Positions 14,136-26,632 of a stretch of DNA of 64,000 nucleotides are shown here, piece after piece. A program made the translations under genes and the position numbers. Origin of the DNA: Diadema setosum (lineage: Eukaryota; Echinodermata; Echinoidea; Diadematoida; Diadematidae); assembly GCF_964275005.1 (NCBI RefSeq), contig NC_092685.1, positions 16,176,203 through 16,240,202 of the forward strand. Direction: 5' to 3'. Below the pieces are notes generated by a model that saw nothing but the letters and a program-made list of their open reading frames with translations, was not told the DNA's origin and did not search any database. The stretch's first letter is position 1. The number at the start of each line of letters is the position of its first letter.

Positions 14136-16158
14136 ATTCTTATTATCATTATTTTTATCATTGATATTTTCATAAATCGTTAATGATTTTCATTTATAAA
14201 GTGTTCTTACAATATTTCTAATCACTTTAACCAGTAATATACATGTAATATAAAATGGAAAAAAGGAGAATATGAACATATATTTTGTGTGTGTGTGTGT
14301 GTGTGTGTGTTTGCGTGTGTGCTTACCCATTCGTCACCCTCTCATTTTCGTCACCCATTTGTCACACTCTCATCTAAGTTGTTTTCTTCAGTATCATTAT
14401 GGCCCTCCCCTGTCACAAATATATCACAAGTTAGCGCAAGAAATCACAAGCAAATTCAAATTGAAATCACACTTCAACTTCGATAGACTGAAATATTTAT
14501 TCCTTTGTAATATTATAATCGTTGTGTTAAAATTTGACTTAAAACAACATTTATTAACAGTATTTCAGCGTAGCTGGCAGCATACATTGTTCTTGTGTAT
14601 GATGACGTCACGTGGTAAACGATCGATCGAACAAATTACGAATTCTGTCGACTACGAACGAGACAAGCGAGACGACACGTCTAGGCTACAACATCCTTAG
14701 AACAGATTTTAAGGGAAGGTAGGTTTGTACAAGGTAAAAAATTGGAAATTTAGTGGAAAATTTGTTGGAAATCAAAATTTCTTAGCTGCTTCCTTCTCAT
14801 GTTGAGCGGTAAGTCAGGTATGTTTATTCCATGGGCATATCGGCAAATTTTGCGCTTACAACTACGCGTAATATCGTTTGCTATACGCAGTTGCACTATG
14901 CGCGATCATTACGTCCCTGCGCGAGACCTAGTACCCTTACTATGCATTGCGCATCAGCGATATGAATATGCATAAATGTTGTTGTTTTTTGTTCAGTGAT
15001 GTTTTCCATTCTCTTTAGAATATTTACGCCATGAAAGTCACAATGGTTTTAGCATTTGGACAAGGGCCTTTCGCTGTGTAGTACTTAGTAGCAAGTGAAA
15101 CACTCCCAGCAGAGAGAGATCGGGCACCACGTGCAGCAAGAGTGCCTGATCAAAAGGCTACACTATTGCCTGCTAGCCTGCTAGCGCGTGCTAGCGCGTG
15201 TGCACAGGTTTCAAATCAGGGGTACGCAGCAGTTGTCATTTTCACAGATTTCTCTTGACGGAATCATTAAAGTCATCAATTTGGACAGAAATGGACGCTG
15301 GAGGAACCAAATGTTCAACATATTTTTTGTTGTAAATAATTTGACTACGTCTCTATATTCAAATTGAAGCATTTTTTTATTAAGTTGGAATTTAGCCATA
15401 ATACTACCCAGTTCAAGAACCAAAATCCTATTATCCCCAGCCCGAATGTGATTAGGGCTTAACATGTAACATTGTGTTAGCAGGCAGTCAAATTTTGGAA
15501 GGCAGTATGGTGGAATTATGGGCGGCTTGCCTGACAATCAGACCAGCTATGAATGATGCACAGCCGCAGGTCTGAAGGTGTCAGTAGGATTTGTGTGTAA
15601 AAGGAAACTGTGAAATCATTTAAAGTAAGCTGCCCCACATGTGAAACCATGCGTCAGTATACAAATGCACAGATCTGAGTGCATCAACAGGAATTGTGTG
15701 CATAAGGTAACTATGAGATGTTTATCCCACAAGGTAAAACAGAGTGGATTTGGACTAAATTTGGCGCTAGTGTACTTTCGCACCACGTGGTCAATTGATC
15801 TCTAAATATCCAACAGCCACAAATATTTGCATCTGAGTGAGACTCAAGCCTAGTAGAAATGAAATTTTCACCGTTTTGACATATTTACACTTGTTGGAAT
15901 ATGTCAATCGCAGCTAGTTCGCTCTGTGATAACTGCATTGCACACAGCGCGTTATACAAAACATATTCATGGCAGCACAGCAGCAAGCACCGCGATTGAT
16001 CTAAATGTAGCTCTCGGAGCAAGTTCTTCTATGGTATCTTTAAAAAGATAATACTTTTTCCCGCCTTTCTCTTGGCTTGTACCGAGTAATGGGGGCGATT
16101 GAGGTTTGGGGTTGTTTGTGTTGCGTGTGTGCTTAGGGTTGTGGCTTGTGTTGTCTGT

Positions 16159-16194
<36 letters not shown>

Positions 16195-16199
16195 CCTAT

Positions 16200-16850
16200 A
16201 TGAATGAAAGAAGATTGTGAAAAACTGGTTATAGACGAGGGTGAAAGAATATAAAGGGAAATGCTAGGAAAAGGAGGAAAAGGAATTGAAAGAAAAGATA
16301 TTAAAAAGTTACACCACAAAAAAAAAAAAAAATGAAACAAAAGTTTTACACAATAGAGAGTACACTTACAATAAAACAAAAGATAATGGAAGGAAAGAAA
16401 GAAGAGAAACTTGCCTTATAAAGGAAAGCAAGGGAGAGATGGATATGTTAAAAAAGAAAAGAGGAAAGCAAAGAAATAAAAAGATTGAAAACAAAAAAGA
16501 ACTACTAGGTAGAATAATAGAATGAGAGATGAATCAAAACTGGATGAAAGCGAAGATGAATAGGAAGGAAAGAAAGAATTATACAGGTTGAAAAAAAAAA
16601 AGGGAAAAGCATACATTAGAATGGCACATAAGAAAAAAATATTGGAGAGGATCTAGAAAGGAAAGGTAGTTTGAGGGAAAAACCATGACCCATGAAGGAA
16701 TCGATTAAAGAACTTCAGAAAGTATGATTAAATAGGAAATCGAGAAAGCAAGACAAGACACCCACAAAGAAATGATTGATATGAAGGAAAAGGAAATATA
16801 GAAATACCTGGAAATGAAAGAAGATGAGATAGTGAAGAGAAAGATATATG
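16200..16850 (+). repeat. Purine-rich strand
   Basis: About 650 bases of the plus strand are dominated by A and G, with many gaaag, ggaaa and aaaga words and few pyrimidine runs. Frames in it are low-complexity lysine/glutamate stretches and are not believed to be genes. Confidence 0.7.
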
Positions 16851-17043
16851 TGGCAGCACACACTTGCGCACTCAACTGCTTTGTATAGGAGCTACAATGG
16901 CTATTGCAAGACTTGGCCAAGGAAAAGGGAAAAACAAATTTTAGCTTTTCAAAGACACCATAGAAAAAGATGCTGTGATCGCTACAGTCAGACCAAAATG
17001 ATTGACCCTTATTGCATGCGCTGTATGTATAGGGCCTATTGTG

Positions 17044-17268
17044 CCGATTGTGTGTGGACAGAGCAACATTTCAAGGGATCAAGATTTTCTAATGATTTTC
17101 TGACACTTTTAAAAGTGTTAAAACTTAACTTCTATTAGACTTAGGCCAACCTATATTTTACCGATTGTGTGTGGACAGAGCAACATTTCAAGCGATCAAG
17201 ATTTTCTAATGATTTTCCGACACTTTTAAAAGTGTTAAAACTTAACTTCTATTAGACTTAGGCCAAGG
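17044..17268 (+). repeat. Two-copy direct repeat
   Basis: A unit of about 105 bases (starting ccgattgtgtgtgg, ending acttaggccaa) occurs at 17044 and again at 17161, with only two visible differences. Between them are 13 bases of spacer. The high identity points to a recent duplication. Confidence 0.92.
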
Positions 17269-17346
17269 AAAAAAATAATTCCGTTTCCGGTAACCCGACC
17301 GACCCGACCAAAAGGTGCTGACCCGGTAAATTTTATCCTCATAGAT

Positions 17347-18033
17347 GCGCTGCTACCATCGTTCGGCCCCCTGTACTCATTGTTTGGCCCCATATGTCCG
17401 TGCATCAACATGCGCGACGTACCGCGCCGTGCGCTTGCCCTGCCTGTGTGAATGTATTAGCGCGCGTGCTACGCACGGGTGAAACTGTATACATACTGTA
17501 GTACATCGCACTACAAGAACGCTGTACTATCCATGTACTCGCACGCTGTGCGAGAGATTCAACGCATTCACAACACGTTGCAATCGAACACTGGTGATAC
17601 AGCATATTCTGGCATGGGTGGCATGCAAAATATAAATATCGCATAAACGCTCAAGTTATCTCAGAAACGGCTGCAATCATGGCTGTAAGTGTACACAAGT
17701 TGTACTTGCTGTATAGATTCAATGCAGATAAACGGACTGGTAACTTCAGAACTTGGAATGAAACGAGTCTATATTGCTATGCAACTTAACTTACCTGTTA
17801 CTTACCCGTTGAACTGCTTGTGCGAGTTGACCCGGGAGGGTTCGACAATGATTTCGGGGGTCCGGCGACGTGGCCCACTGTTGTGCTCTTCGGAACACAT
17901 GTGGAGATAGTTGCATAGTTTGAATTTTGCACTTGATATGCACCATTTTTTATTCATGAATTTCAGTGAATTTTTATTTGTAAGAGTGGTTGATTCATGG
18001 AACCCTGACGAATCAAGGGCCACTTGCTTTACT
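17347..18033 (-). repeat. Copy 2 of the 685-bp inverted duplication
   Basis: This is the reverse-orientation partner of 12211-12894. Both copies break sharply: at the gtaaagcaagtgg end the outer flanks are unrelated, and at the other end similarity stops after ggttgcagcgca or its counterpart. The two arms enclose about 4.45 kb. Confidence 0.85.
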
Positions 18034-18479
18034 GCACGCAATTTACTGCAAAGTACCGTATACCGTACCCGATTGTGTGTGCATTGCAATATTGTGCGAC
18101 TTGCATACGTTCCTGTATGCTGCTAACGTATGCTGCAGAGCTAGGTCTACTTATACGATGCATGTATGAAAGATACTGATACGTACCACACAGACATACA
18201 TAAACATACATGGTACGCTCCGTAATTTTTCTAGGTACACACACATTACACACGTACACGTTCACATTGAAACAGAAACCAAATTTTTCTATGGAAAGGG
18301 TAAAATTTTTTTGAAAAATAAAATTTTTCCCCTACCTTCGACCCACTGTTCTTGAGGTCATGTTACCGGAAACCAACATATTATTTATTTTGGCCTTAGA
18401 GGAATCAGATGCAAGTATCTTAGGTTACTGAATAACGACAGTGAGTTTGTGCATGTTTGGAGATCATTTGACAAGGAAG

Positions 18480-18799
18480 TACGAAAGTACACTAGCACCC
18501 TAAATTCCATATTAATCACATGCACACTGTTCCCACTGATGCACAAAAAGACATGTACATCATCTGTTTTATAGAACGGGGGACAGATTTTTTTTTTTTT
18601 TTGTGCTAAAAATCCATTGTGTAACCTGATTTCAAATTCGCTGGATGCTTTTCCTTTTGGCTTGCCATCTAGAAGCAAGCCTCACACATACAGCATTACC
18701 ATATACGTGATTAGCTTCACTAACCAATAGGCATCTCTTGCTGAGTGTGTGAAATGCTCGCATAGTGCGCAAACTTATGCTACAATTGCACATTAACGT
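18480..18799. repeat. Interspersed repeat R1, left part of an interrupted copy
   Basis: Matches 44445-44730 in order: cacactgttcc, actgatgcac, aaaagacatgt, catcatctgttt, then gctcgcatagtgcgcaaact. The copy is split by the element at 18800-19616 and resumes at 19617. Confidence 0.75.
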
Positions 18800-19616
18800 T
18801 AAAGGCCGTGTCACACCAGCCTTGCGTGCGACTTGCAAAGAACAATTTTGACTACCCGGAGGTCCCCATAGATGATCCGCACATGACAGTACCTAGCATG
18901 TATCTCAAAAGTAGTCGCCCGGAGGTGCGCACGCATATTCTTTTACCCGCAACCGTGTTTAGGCCCTGTCACACCTTTCCGGGCAAGCTACTCGGGCTTG
19001 TTACGTGTATGGATTTTCTAGCATACCGGACATTCCTGAGGGCGGAAAAGGATTTGTGTGAGTCAGCGCATGTGTCTTACTTGCTGGACGCGTTATACTT
19101 GCGAGTATACTGTGTGACCTTTGTACCAGTCGCGTGGGGGCTGACAACTCAGTGAAGGAATTCCTCTAATGGAATGGCTGAAATCTCACAGAATTTCATT
19201 ATCTTGGCTGCATACGGGACTGCGAAGTACCTGCGTGGGAATTGCCTGGGAAGTACTGCCGCTAAGGGTCTCCTACTGGCGTTCTGCGTGGACCTCTACG
19301 GGGATTCCCGCGACTCACCCGGAAAAAGTTTTGGTCATGTTCAAAACTTGGCTGCGGTTAAATCGGACTTGCGTGAGCACCTCCGGGCAACTACGCGCTA
19401 GATACTGTCAGGTGCGGACCAACTGCGGAGAGCTCCGGGGAGTAAATTTGTTTCCCCGCAAGTCAAGCCGCAGAAGTTCCCCCGTACGGTATGACAAGGC
19501 ATGAATGAAAATTGCAAACATTCTTGTTCGCCCGCTGAAAATCTTCTACGTGCTGGAAACTACCTCCACGCTACAAGCCCGCGTAACTTGCGCGGAATGG
19601 TGTGACACGGCCTTTA
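18800..19616. mobile_element. MITE with TA target site, inserted in repeat R1
   Basis: The ends are inverted copies starting taaaggccgtgtcacacca, and TA sits at both outer edges, as for Tc1/mariner-type insertion. Removing it rejoins the flanking R1 repeat, as seen by comparing with the intact R1 copy at 44.3-44.8 kb. A related word, aggccctgtcacacc, occurs inside near 18961, so it may contain a second nested end. No transposase is visible. Confidence 0.8.
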
Positions 19617-19985
19617 CATGTTTACAGAGGCTATCGTCAGTGAGGCAATGTGCGGCCAGTAAAGATAAACACAATGCTCTGGACCAGAATTCTCTTGACC
19701 TGTTCTATGATGATTACTGGCTGTCACCTGCGTGGTAAATTCATTAGATATGTGGCCTAGCCATCTCTAGCTAAGTGTGCACACACTTTGCACAGTTAGC
19801 CATCTCTTGCTAAGTGTGTGAATGCTCGCTGAGTGCGCAAACTCTTTTGCTACAAGTGTCCAATAGCATGTTTACAGTGTGTAGTGCCAGTGATAGCAAT
19901 GCTTGCTGTTGTAGCCACAAAATGTGCAGCCAGTAAGAATTGATGCATGGCTCTCAACCAATGAGATTGCAGAAATTTCATGACC
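19617..19985. repeat. R1 right part and a second partial R1 copy
   Basis: 19617-19740 carries ggctatcgtcagtgaggca and ccagtaaa, matching 44738-44775. A second partial copy at about 19795-19985 repeats agccatctcttgctaagtgtg, gagtgcgcaaactc and accaatgag. Another fragment is at about 31345-31425. Confidence 0.65.
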
Positions 19986-20072
19986 TGGGGGGCATTTCAT
20001 CAGATGCAAGGATTTCAGTAGCTTATAACAGTTTGTCAGAAAAAATATCTGACAAAACGCTTCATGAAATGC
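19986..20072. mobile_element. Small MITE of the ggggcatttcatgaag family
   Basis: The left end ggggggcatttcat and right end ttcatgaaatgc are inverted copies. The interior ggatttcagtagctt, aacagtttgtcagaaaa matches the reverse complement of the element at 53082-53220, so the two are members of one family. Confidence 0.65.
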
Positions 20073-20272
20073 ACATTCACCATGTATGGCCAGAGTATTT
20101 GTGGATCTACATGTACAAGCCATCTGCTCCTTTAGAAATAGATTCGTTACAGTTTACAGTCATGACTATGATATACTTGGTTTTAAACAAAAGAATTCCT
20201 TACAGATGCCTTACTTTTTTTTACTTTGATCTAGCCTGTCTACCTAGTACTACATTGTAGGGTGTCTGAACA

Positions 20273-21594
20273 ATTTTTTCAGTTTTGCCGTCATGAAATT
20301 ATTTCATAATTTTTGCAGCGAAGTGCTTCAGAAGATTCATAAAAGAATTATGAATTTCAAATTTCATGACATAAAAACATTTCACAACTGAAATAGTCCC
20401 ATTCACAGTTCAGAAACACAAGCAATACTTTCAAATTATAGTGGCATACATTCCCATCCCAAAAGCGCATTTCACCTCACAAATAGCTGAGAGCAGGTGC
20501 AGGCTGAGGGGGCAAAATAGGCAAATTTACCTGTACATGTTTCTAATGTTTGTGCTTGTGGTGTTGTGGTTGTGGTGGTTGTGGTGGTCCTGCCCGTGTT
20601 CATGTGCATGCAGACTGCAATGTATTGTGTGCAGACAGTTCTGCCATAGGCCTGTTGTGTGGAGATTGTATGAATCTATATGTCGGACTGTAATAAGACT
20701 CGTCTCACATGGGAAAAGAAAAACTTGTACATGTGGGTTAATTTGTCAGCCAAAAAATGAAATTAAAACATTCAGGATAGGAATTTCAACATCCTTAAAT
20801 TCTGTGAAGGGTATGATTTGATAATTTCAGCCTCGTAAGTATCTAGAAATGTACCGCTAGATCAGCTGGTTACTTCATATTGGCAAAGGTTAGTGCAGTA
20901 CAGGTACTACAGCAGTTGTAACTGTTCACCCAGAGGTGCAATAGGCCTCTAGCCAGGGCCAGCAGGGCAGGGCCCTGGGAGCAATAGGGTAAGCATGCTG
21001 CCTGAAGCTGCACAATCTAGAAACTGAAGTATGTGTGACTGTTTATCTTTTAATCACTTTAACATTTAGAATAGACTGTCATTATCTGAAACTTCTCTGC
21101 AATAGGGGTTTATCAAAAAGAAAATGACTACAGTGATAGTTCAGTTCTGTTTCAATAAGCCAATTCATGATTACAGCTGTAGCTCATGTGTACAGTGACA
21201 CAAATGACCTTTCTTTTTCATAGTTGGCCAGGCACTTCACTTGATCTGAAAGCAGCATAATGCATTTAAAGCTTATAATATTCATGTTCAAACAAAGAAA
21301 AAACTTGTGCAGAGGAGGTAACCAGAATGACTTATCAATTAGCATGTGGGAAAACATACATATTTCACTGTTTTCCCTTGAATGTATTAGATTTTTTTTT
21401 CTTTTTTTTTTTATTCATACTACCAAATACAAGGCTTACTGTCTGGTGGATGTACTGGAAAGCACCATTTATAAGGATTTTGAATAATCGTGACATCACA
21501 AATGCTTACCTCAGTGAATTTACAAACCAACATGCCTGTTGGTACAAATGACCTTTTTCTGCTCCTGCGCAAAGTTGGATTACGTACAAGTCTA
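20273..21594. other. Non-coding stretch
   Basis: No gene is supported. A tggtt/tgtgg-rich patch lies near 20545-20590. Open frames here lack any recognisable domain. Confidence 0.6.
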
Positions 21595-21597
21595 TTA

Positions 21598-22065
21598 GGC
21601 TGCGTTCACATAGAAGTATACTATTCGGGTATTCGGGCTCGTTTTTCGAGGGCACGCGAATAGCTTAAATCGAACGATAGGATTTCCTCACACCGGTTCA
21701 CATAGGAGGGCACTATTCGAAAGTACCGAATAGCTGCGAATAGTATAGCAAAGTGGGAATCGAACTTGTTCGATTTTCTTGCAGCGTATACCGTCTCTCG
21801 TTTATGAAATAATGACAATTTTGGTCTGGATTTGCCCTTTAGCAAAAATAAGCATGTAGACTGACATTCTGATGCAGTTTAGAAATTGTTAATAAGATTT
21901 GCTAGGATGTAGGAGGAAGAAATCCTCACTGCATGGGATGGTGAGTTGACGGTGCGGGTGATGGTGTATTCGGGGCCCGAATAGCGAATACCGAATAGCG
22001 AATAGCGAATACCGAATAGCGAATAGCGCATACCGAATACCGAATACTTCTATGTGAACGCAGCC
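21598..22065. mobile_element. Harbinger-like MITE with TTA target duplication
   Basis: Inverted ends starting ggctgcgttcacatagaagt match perfectly over about 22 bases, and TTA flanks both sides (21595-21597 and 22066-22068). A three-base TTA/TAA duplication is typical of PIF/Harbinger elements. The interior near 21967-22048 is an array of seven-base units such as cgaatag and cgaatac. Confidence 0.85.
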
Positions 22066-22299
22066 TTAGGAAAGTGTAAAGATTGTGTAGTCTGGCGTAC
22101 CGAACTGGAGTGGTTAGGGTGAATGCCAAATATTCAATGACAATTTTTGCCCTAAGATTATCTTAACTTTATGGCGTCATTGTGCAATTCATTCAAGTGT
22201 ATGGCACAATGTGTCTGGTTGATACCATGTGTTGACTACAGTAGAAATTGCTAGTAACCTGGGGCAAACCATGAGGGGCAGCATCATTCTCCTGTTTTC

Positions 22300-22570
22300 T
22301 TGTGTGGATGGGTAGGGGGACCACTTCACCTGGTTAGCACCCTGCTCTTTGCGATGAATGAATGAATGAAGTGGCATTTTTGTATGTGCGTGAATTGTAG
22401 ATAAAACATACAGGACCTCCATTTAATATCCTATCCAAGGGACAGAGTGTTTTGCCTCTTACTAGCGGGGATGGTACACACAACGTTGCTCAGTGATACT
22501 CGGGAATCGAACCTGGTTCCTTTGGATCTGAAGGCAGAGCAGATGCGCTACTGCCTGAGCCATATCACCA
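22300..22570 (-). mobile_element. tRNA-derived SINE
   Basis: On the minus strand an A box (tggctcaggcag, 22562-22551) and a perfect B box (ggttcgattcc, 22513-22503) are spaced as in tRNA genes. The body continues with cactgagcaacgttgtgtg and ggaggtcctgta and reaches (attc)n near 22355-22371, as at a SINE tail. It resembles tRNA-type SINEs of marine invertebrates. The far boundary is uncertain. Confidence 0.75.
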
Positions 22571-22708
22571 GTCTACTATTTTACAAGTGTGTAAATAGCA
22601 TACAAACTTGTATAAGTTGAGTTATATTTTCACCCTGAGTAGATATAAGCACACTATGACTATCTACAATGTATGTGTACTATCAAGTCACATAGTCACA
22701 TAGACATG

Positions 22709-22743
22709 CCGGATCACCCCGGATCTGATCCGGGGTGATCCGG
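22709..22743. repeat. Near-perfect 35-bp palindrome
   Basis: Two 17-base arms (ccggatcaccccggatc and its complement) flank a single T. It is followed to about 22985 by GC-richer sequence with repeated ccgtgttg/ccgtgtg words. Confidence 0.9.
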
Positions 22744-23898
22744 GGAGAGATCCCTGTTGAGGCCTTGGGCATCCTTGGACATCTGGGAGGCCAACACGGC
22801 AACTTTCGGAGGTCAAAAACATACGGCGTTATCCAGGGACTGCCATGTTGGCAGAGCAATCCAGGTTGGTCCGTGTAGCCACCTCGTAGCTGCCGTGTTG
22901 GTCCGTGTAAACGCCGTGTGGGTGCCGTGCTATTCTGGCCTTATCCGTGTTGCTGCCATGTTGATACGGTGTGTACAGTTATCAATGCTCATTGATGCTC
23001 CATCCAGGGCGAAACTATTCTGGAACTCCCTGGATCATTGTGTAGATCCCTTGAGGATCTGTGTTCCCATGTATGTGACTGGGGCATCAGGCCAACATTT
23101 TGTTCATAAAATGTGGGATTTTGCAAAAATGTGTGAAATGGGGGTTGTAATTGTCATACACTTTTAATCATGAAATGAAAAATTATGTTATAAAAAAAAT
23201 ACATCATCTGAGAGCTGAATAAATTATCTGTAGACCTTCTCAGGATATATTTATAAGACGTACAAAGAAATGTAATGGTAACATGTAGAAAATAGTGTAC
23301 AAGATAATTGTGTGGCATAAGAGGGCATCTTACTTTGGATATGAGGGCGCCTTCACTTGGATCATTACGTGGAATTGAAGTTTGAATACTACAAGCTTTA
23401 AAATGATGCATTAATGTCAACAACGGCAATAAAAAATGAGTGTCAACAGACACATGTCTGCCACTGCAAAATGCCCTGACATTTGGGCTTGTACCATGTG
23501 ACACATATTTGCTTTTATACAGTTTACTTTGATTCATGCAAAGTTTGAATGTAGAATGCCTACATGTACGTAGGTGACAGAATGAAAAATTAGGAATTGG
23601 TTCTGTTCCTCATCTCTACAATTTGTAACCATGGCTATTGATTTGATACTGCCAGTTAAGAGGCCCTTTGCACATAGCACTTCATGTCAGAATCTAAGTT
23701 AACATTTTCATGTTTTCAGCTACTGCCTCTAGTTACACTACAATATTGTATATTGAATGATTTCAAGTTTGGTGTGAGTGCTGGTACATGTATTGTTATA
23801 ATACCAACAACAGTGATAATACCAAAGTTGAAATCAGGTGGTATTGGCCAGTTGAATTACATTGTAAAGTGTATACCTTGAAAATTTTCTTTGTGATA
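22744..23898. other. Non-coding stretch with short ccgtgt repeats
   Basis: The first 240 bases contain at least six copies of ccgtgt or tccgtgt in irregular spacing. The remainder shows nothing I can name. No gene is supported. Confidence 0.55.
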
Positions 23899-24061
23899 CA
23901 GTGGACTCCCATTATAAAGAAGTTCTACGGACTGGCAGTTTTCTTTCATTATATCCGAACAAATAAACAATAAAAATGCATAGAGTGGATAATGTTGAAT
24001 TTTTACTTCATTGTTACCGTAATTTCGTTATAACCGTGTTCGTTATAACGGGAGTGCACTG
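23899..24061. mobile_element. Short mariner/pogo-like MITE
   Basis: The left end cagtggactcccattataa and the right end, reverse complement cagtgcactcccgttataacg, form inverted repeats of a known Tigger/pogo-like type. A similar single end, cagtgctcacctgttatcggg, lies at about 24318. Target duplication is not clear. Confidence 0.65.
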
Positions 24062-25380
24062 TTATATGGAAGAGCACCAAAGAGGTACCCTTGATGTCTT
24101 CCTGATTGTTTGTCAATTGCCTTCATAATCTGCATCTGCTCATTGCAGCTGGTACAAAATTATCACAGCAGTGCAATTGCAAGCATGAACAAAGCCTGCA
24201 TGCTACAATCTAGGTACCATATAATGCACCAATGATCTGTGCAATTGACCCCTATCAAAATTGTGTATTGACTAGTCTAATTTCAAGACACATACTTTTA
24301 GTGCAATTCAGAATACAGTGCTCACCTGTTATCGGGAACCACTTTAGCGGGAACCCCACTGAAGTGCAACAAAACTTGATGTAACAAATTTTTCATGTGT
24401 TATTTCCACTGCTTTAATAATCAGAACCATGAATGCTTTATTGGGACAAATCTGGCTGAAACACTTCCATTGTTCATCATCAATGTCTAAAAATGATAAG
24501 TAAATCCTCAGAAATAATTGCAGGGATTTCATTTCCTTACCAGAAGGATTATTTTCAAACCAGTTCCCAATAGATAATGACGACTGCAATCTTAACATTT
24601 GCCGTTAGGCAGTAAGATACAGCGCAGAGGCGGTCATCTTTAAATCGAGCGTCGTCAGTTTCTACTCATGCACTTACACTGTACCACTCCCTTCAGTGCG
24701 ATAAGAAGATTCATCTTCCCTGTGTGTGCGGCTCATACTCTCCCCGTTCGTGCATAGTATGCATGCAGTGTGTGTGTTTGTGTGTGGCAGCATATAATAT
24801 AAGAAATATGTGTTCGTACGATCATTGCAATAAGTGTCTTCGTATTACCCCGTGCATGTTGTCAACATGTTAAAACAGCACATGGAAGTTAGCATAGTTG
24901 CCTCTTTCTGTGCATTAATAGGGTACGGCATCGTGACTTTATGTACTAGTACTTTGATTTCTAAACATGATTATTTTGTGGATCAAATGAATAAAGGTTT
25001 GTTCCGATTATGCATTTGCCAAAATTATGAGACTGCTGTATATTTTCTTATCGCCATTTTGTGTCTGCACATCGTAGCGCGAGTGTAGGCCTACTTATTG
25101 GCTGCGGTTATCAGCAGGTTTAATAACTGTGCAATTTAGTGTAATGCTTACATACTGGGCTTCATGTTGTGTGGTTTGCATGGACCAGTATCAGCCACTG
25201 CTCAAGCGGGAGCACCACTTAAATGGGAGAAAAACCTGTCTCCCGACCCCTCCCGACTAAGCAGTGAGCAGCGTATTCTTACTATACCCCCGCCACACAT
25301 AGTGTGAAGGGGGTACATATTATATAGGAATTGGGCGGGCGGGCGGTCTGTTGCAAAATCTTGCGTCGCGAACTCCTCAT
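24062..25380. other. Non-coding stretch
   Basis: No recognisable gene. An 83-codon hydrophobic open frame on the plus strand (about 24834-25088) lacks an ATG at its first codon and any known motif, so it is not called. Confidence 0.5.
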
Positions 25381-25993
25381 ACAATTTTGAAGCAATTTAA
25401 ATGAAACTTCGGGTAAATGATGATATTGAGGTATAGATGTGCAAGACATGCTTTTTGTGTTTGTTGGACAATGCGTTGCCATGGTAACCATAATTTTACC
25501 AAAACCTTGTGGATTGAATAACTTCCATTGTATTTGAGCAATCAATTTCAAAATTGGTATCTATAATGATCTATAGGTGCAGTTATGCAAGACACTCTGT
25601 GTCTGTACGTGACAAAGCGTTGCCATGGTAACCGCATGTTTTCTTCGAAATCTTGTGGAGTGAACAACTTCCCCAGTTTTGAAGCAATTGAAATCAAATT
25701 TGGTAGGCATTATGGCCTTGAGGCATAGATGTGGACCACATAATTTTTGTGTTTGTCGGACAAAGCGTTGCCATGGTAACCATAATTTTACCAAAACCTT
25801 GTGGATTGAATAACTTCCGCATCATTCAAGCACTTAAGGTCAAATTTAGTATGTATGATGATCGGGAGGTGTAGTTATGCAAGACACCAATGTGTTAATA
25901 TAAGAAAAATGTGTTGCCATGGTAACCACTCATTTTTGTATCAAATTGAACCGTTTAATCTATGAAGGTGCAATTTGTTGTGCATGATTCTCT

Positions 25994-26553
25994 TTAAAGG
26001 TAGGGGATACCTTTTACAGACCTCCCAAAATGCAGCAAAACATTAAATATGAACCTCAGGGGACTTGTTTAGGCCACTGCTGAGAAATTTGGAAGTCAAC
26101 AGTTATCTACAATTTGAATAATGCACAAAACTCAACTACTCAGTAGTTCTGTGTGTCAGCCACACTTAAGCCTTTTTGTTGCAGTCTTCTGTATTTTTTA
26201 TCTATAAACACAAATCTAAAAGTATAAGAGCTGATGTAATAACATATAGAGTGTGTGGCAAGAATGCATATAGAAATGTTTGTAAGTTTTGATGAACTTT
26301 CTTCACAAAATATACATGATGGACACACATGCAGTGCATGGGTCTGCAAAGGTAGCCTAGTAATGTACTGGAATTTACGGTGAGCCCCGAAAAAAATTCA
26401 ATTCAAAATCCAACGGTCAATAAAAATGTACTTAATGTTACCTTCCACTTTCAATACTTTATGGGAGTTTCTAAAATGATACTCTCTTCAACATACCACT
26501 GCATTTATACAACTCTTCATTTGAGGCATGCAAATGGGATTCCCTACCTTTAA
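25994..26553. mobile_element. MITE inserted in the tandem array
   Basis: The ends are inverted copies starting ttaaaggtaggg(a/g)at. Deleting it rejoins ...gattctcttta with agtgtagttatgc, matching an uninterrupted unit near 27369. TA or TTAA is the likely target. Confidence 0.8.
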
Positions 26554-26632
26554 GTGTAGTTATGCAAAATGTCCTTTGTACAAGTGTATTTGTATCGGAC
26601 AATGCATTGCCATGGTAACTGCATTTTTTTTT

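Noticed and set aside
15211..15537. Open frame of 108 codons on the minus strand
   Set aside because: No recognisable domain, no splice partners and no coding-like bias. Kept only as a note.
24834..25088. Hydrophobic open frame of about 84 codons
   Set aside because: The first codon is not ATG, no signal or family pattern is seen and the setting is non-coding.
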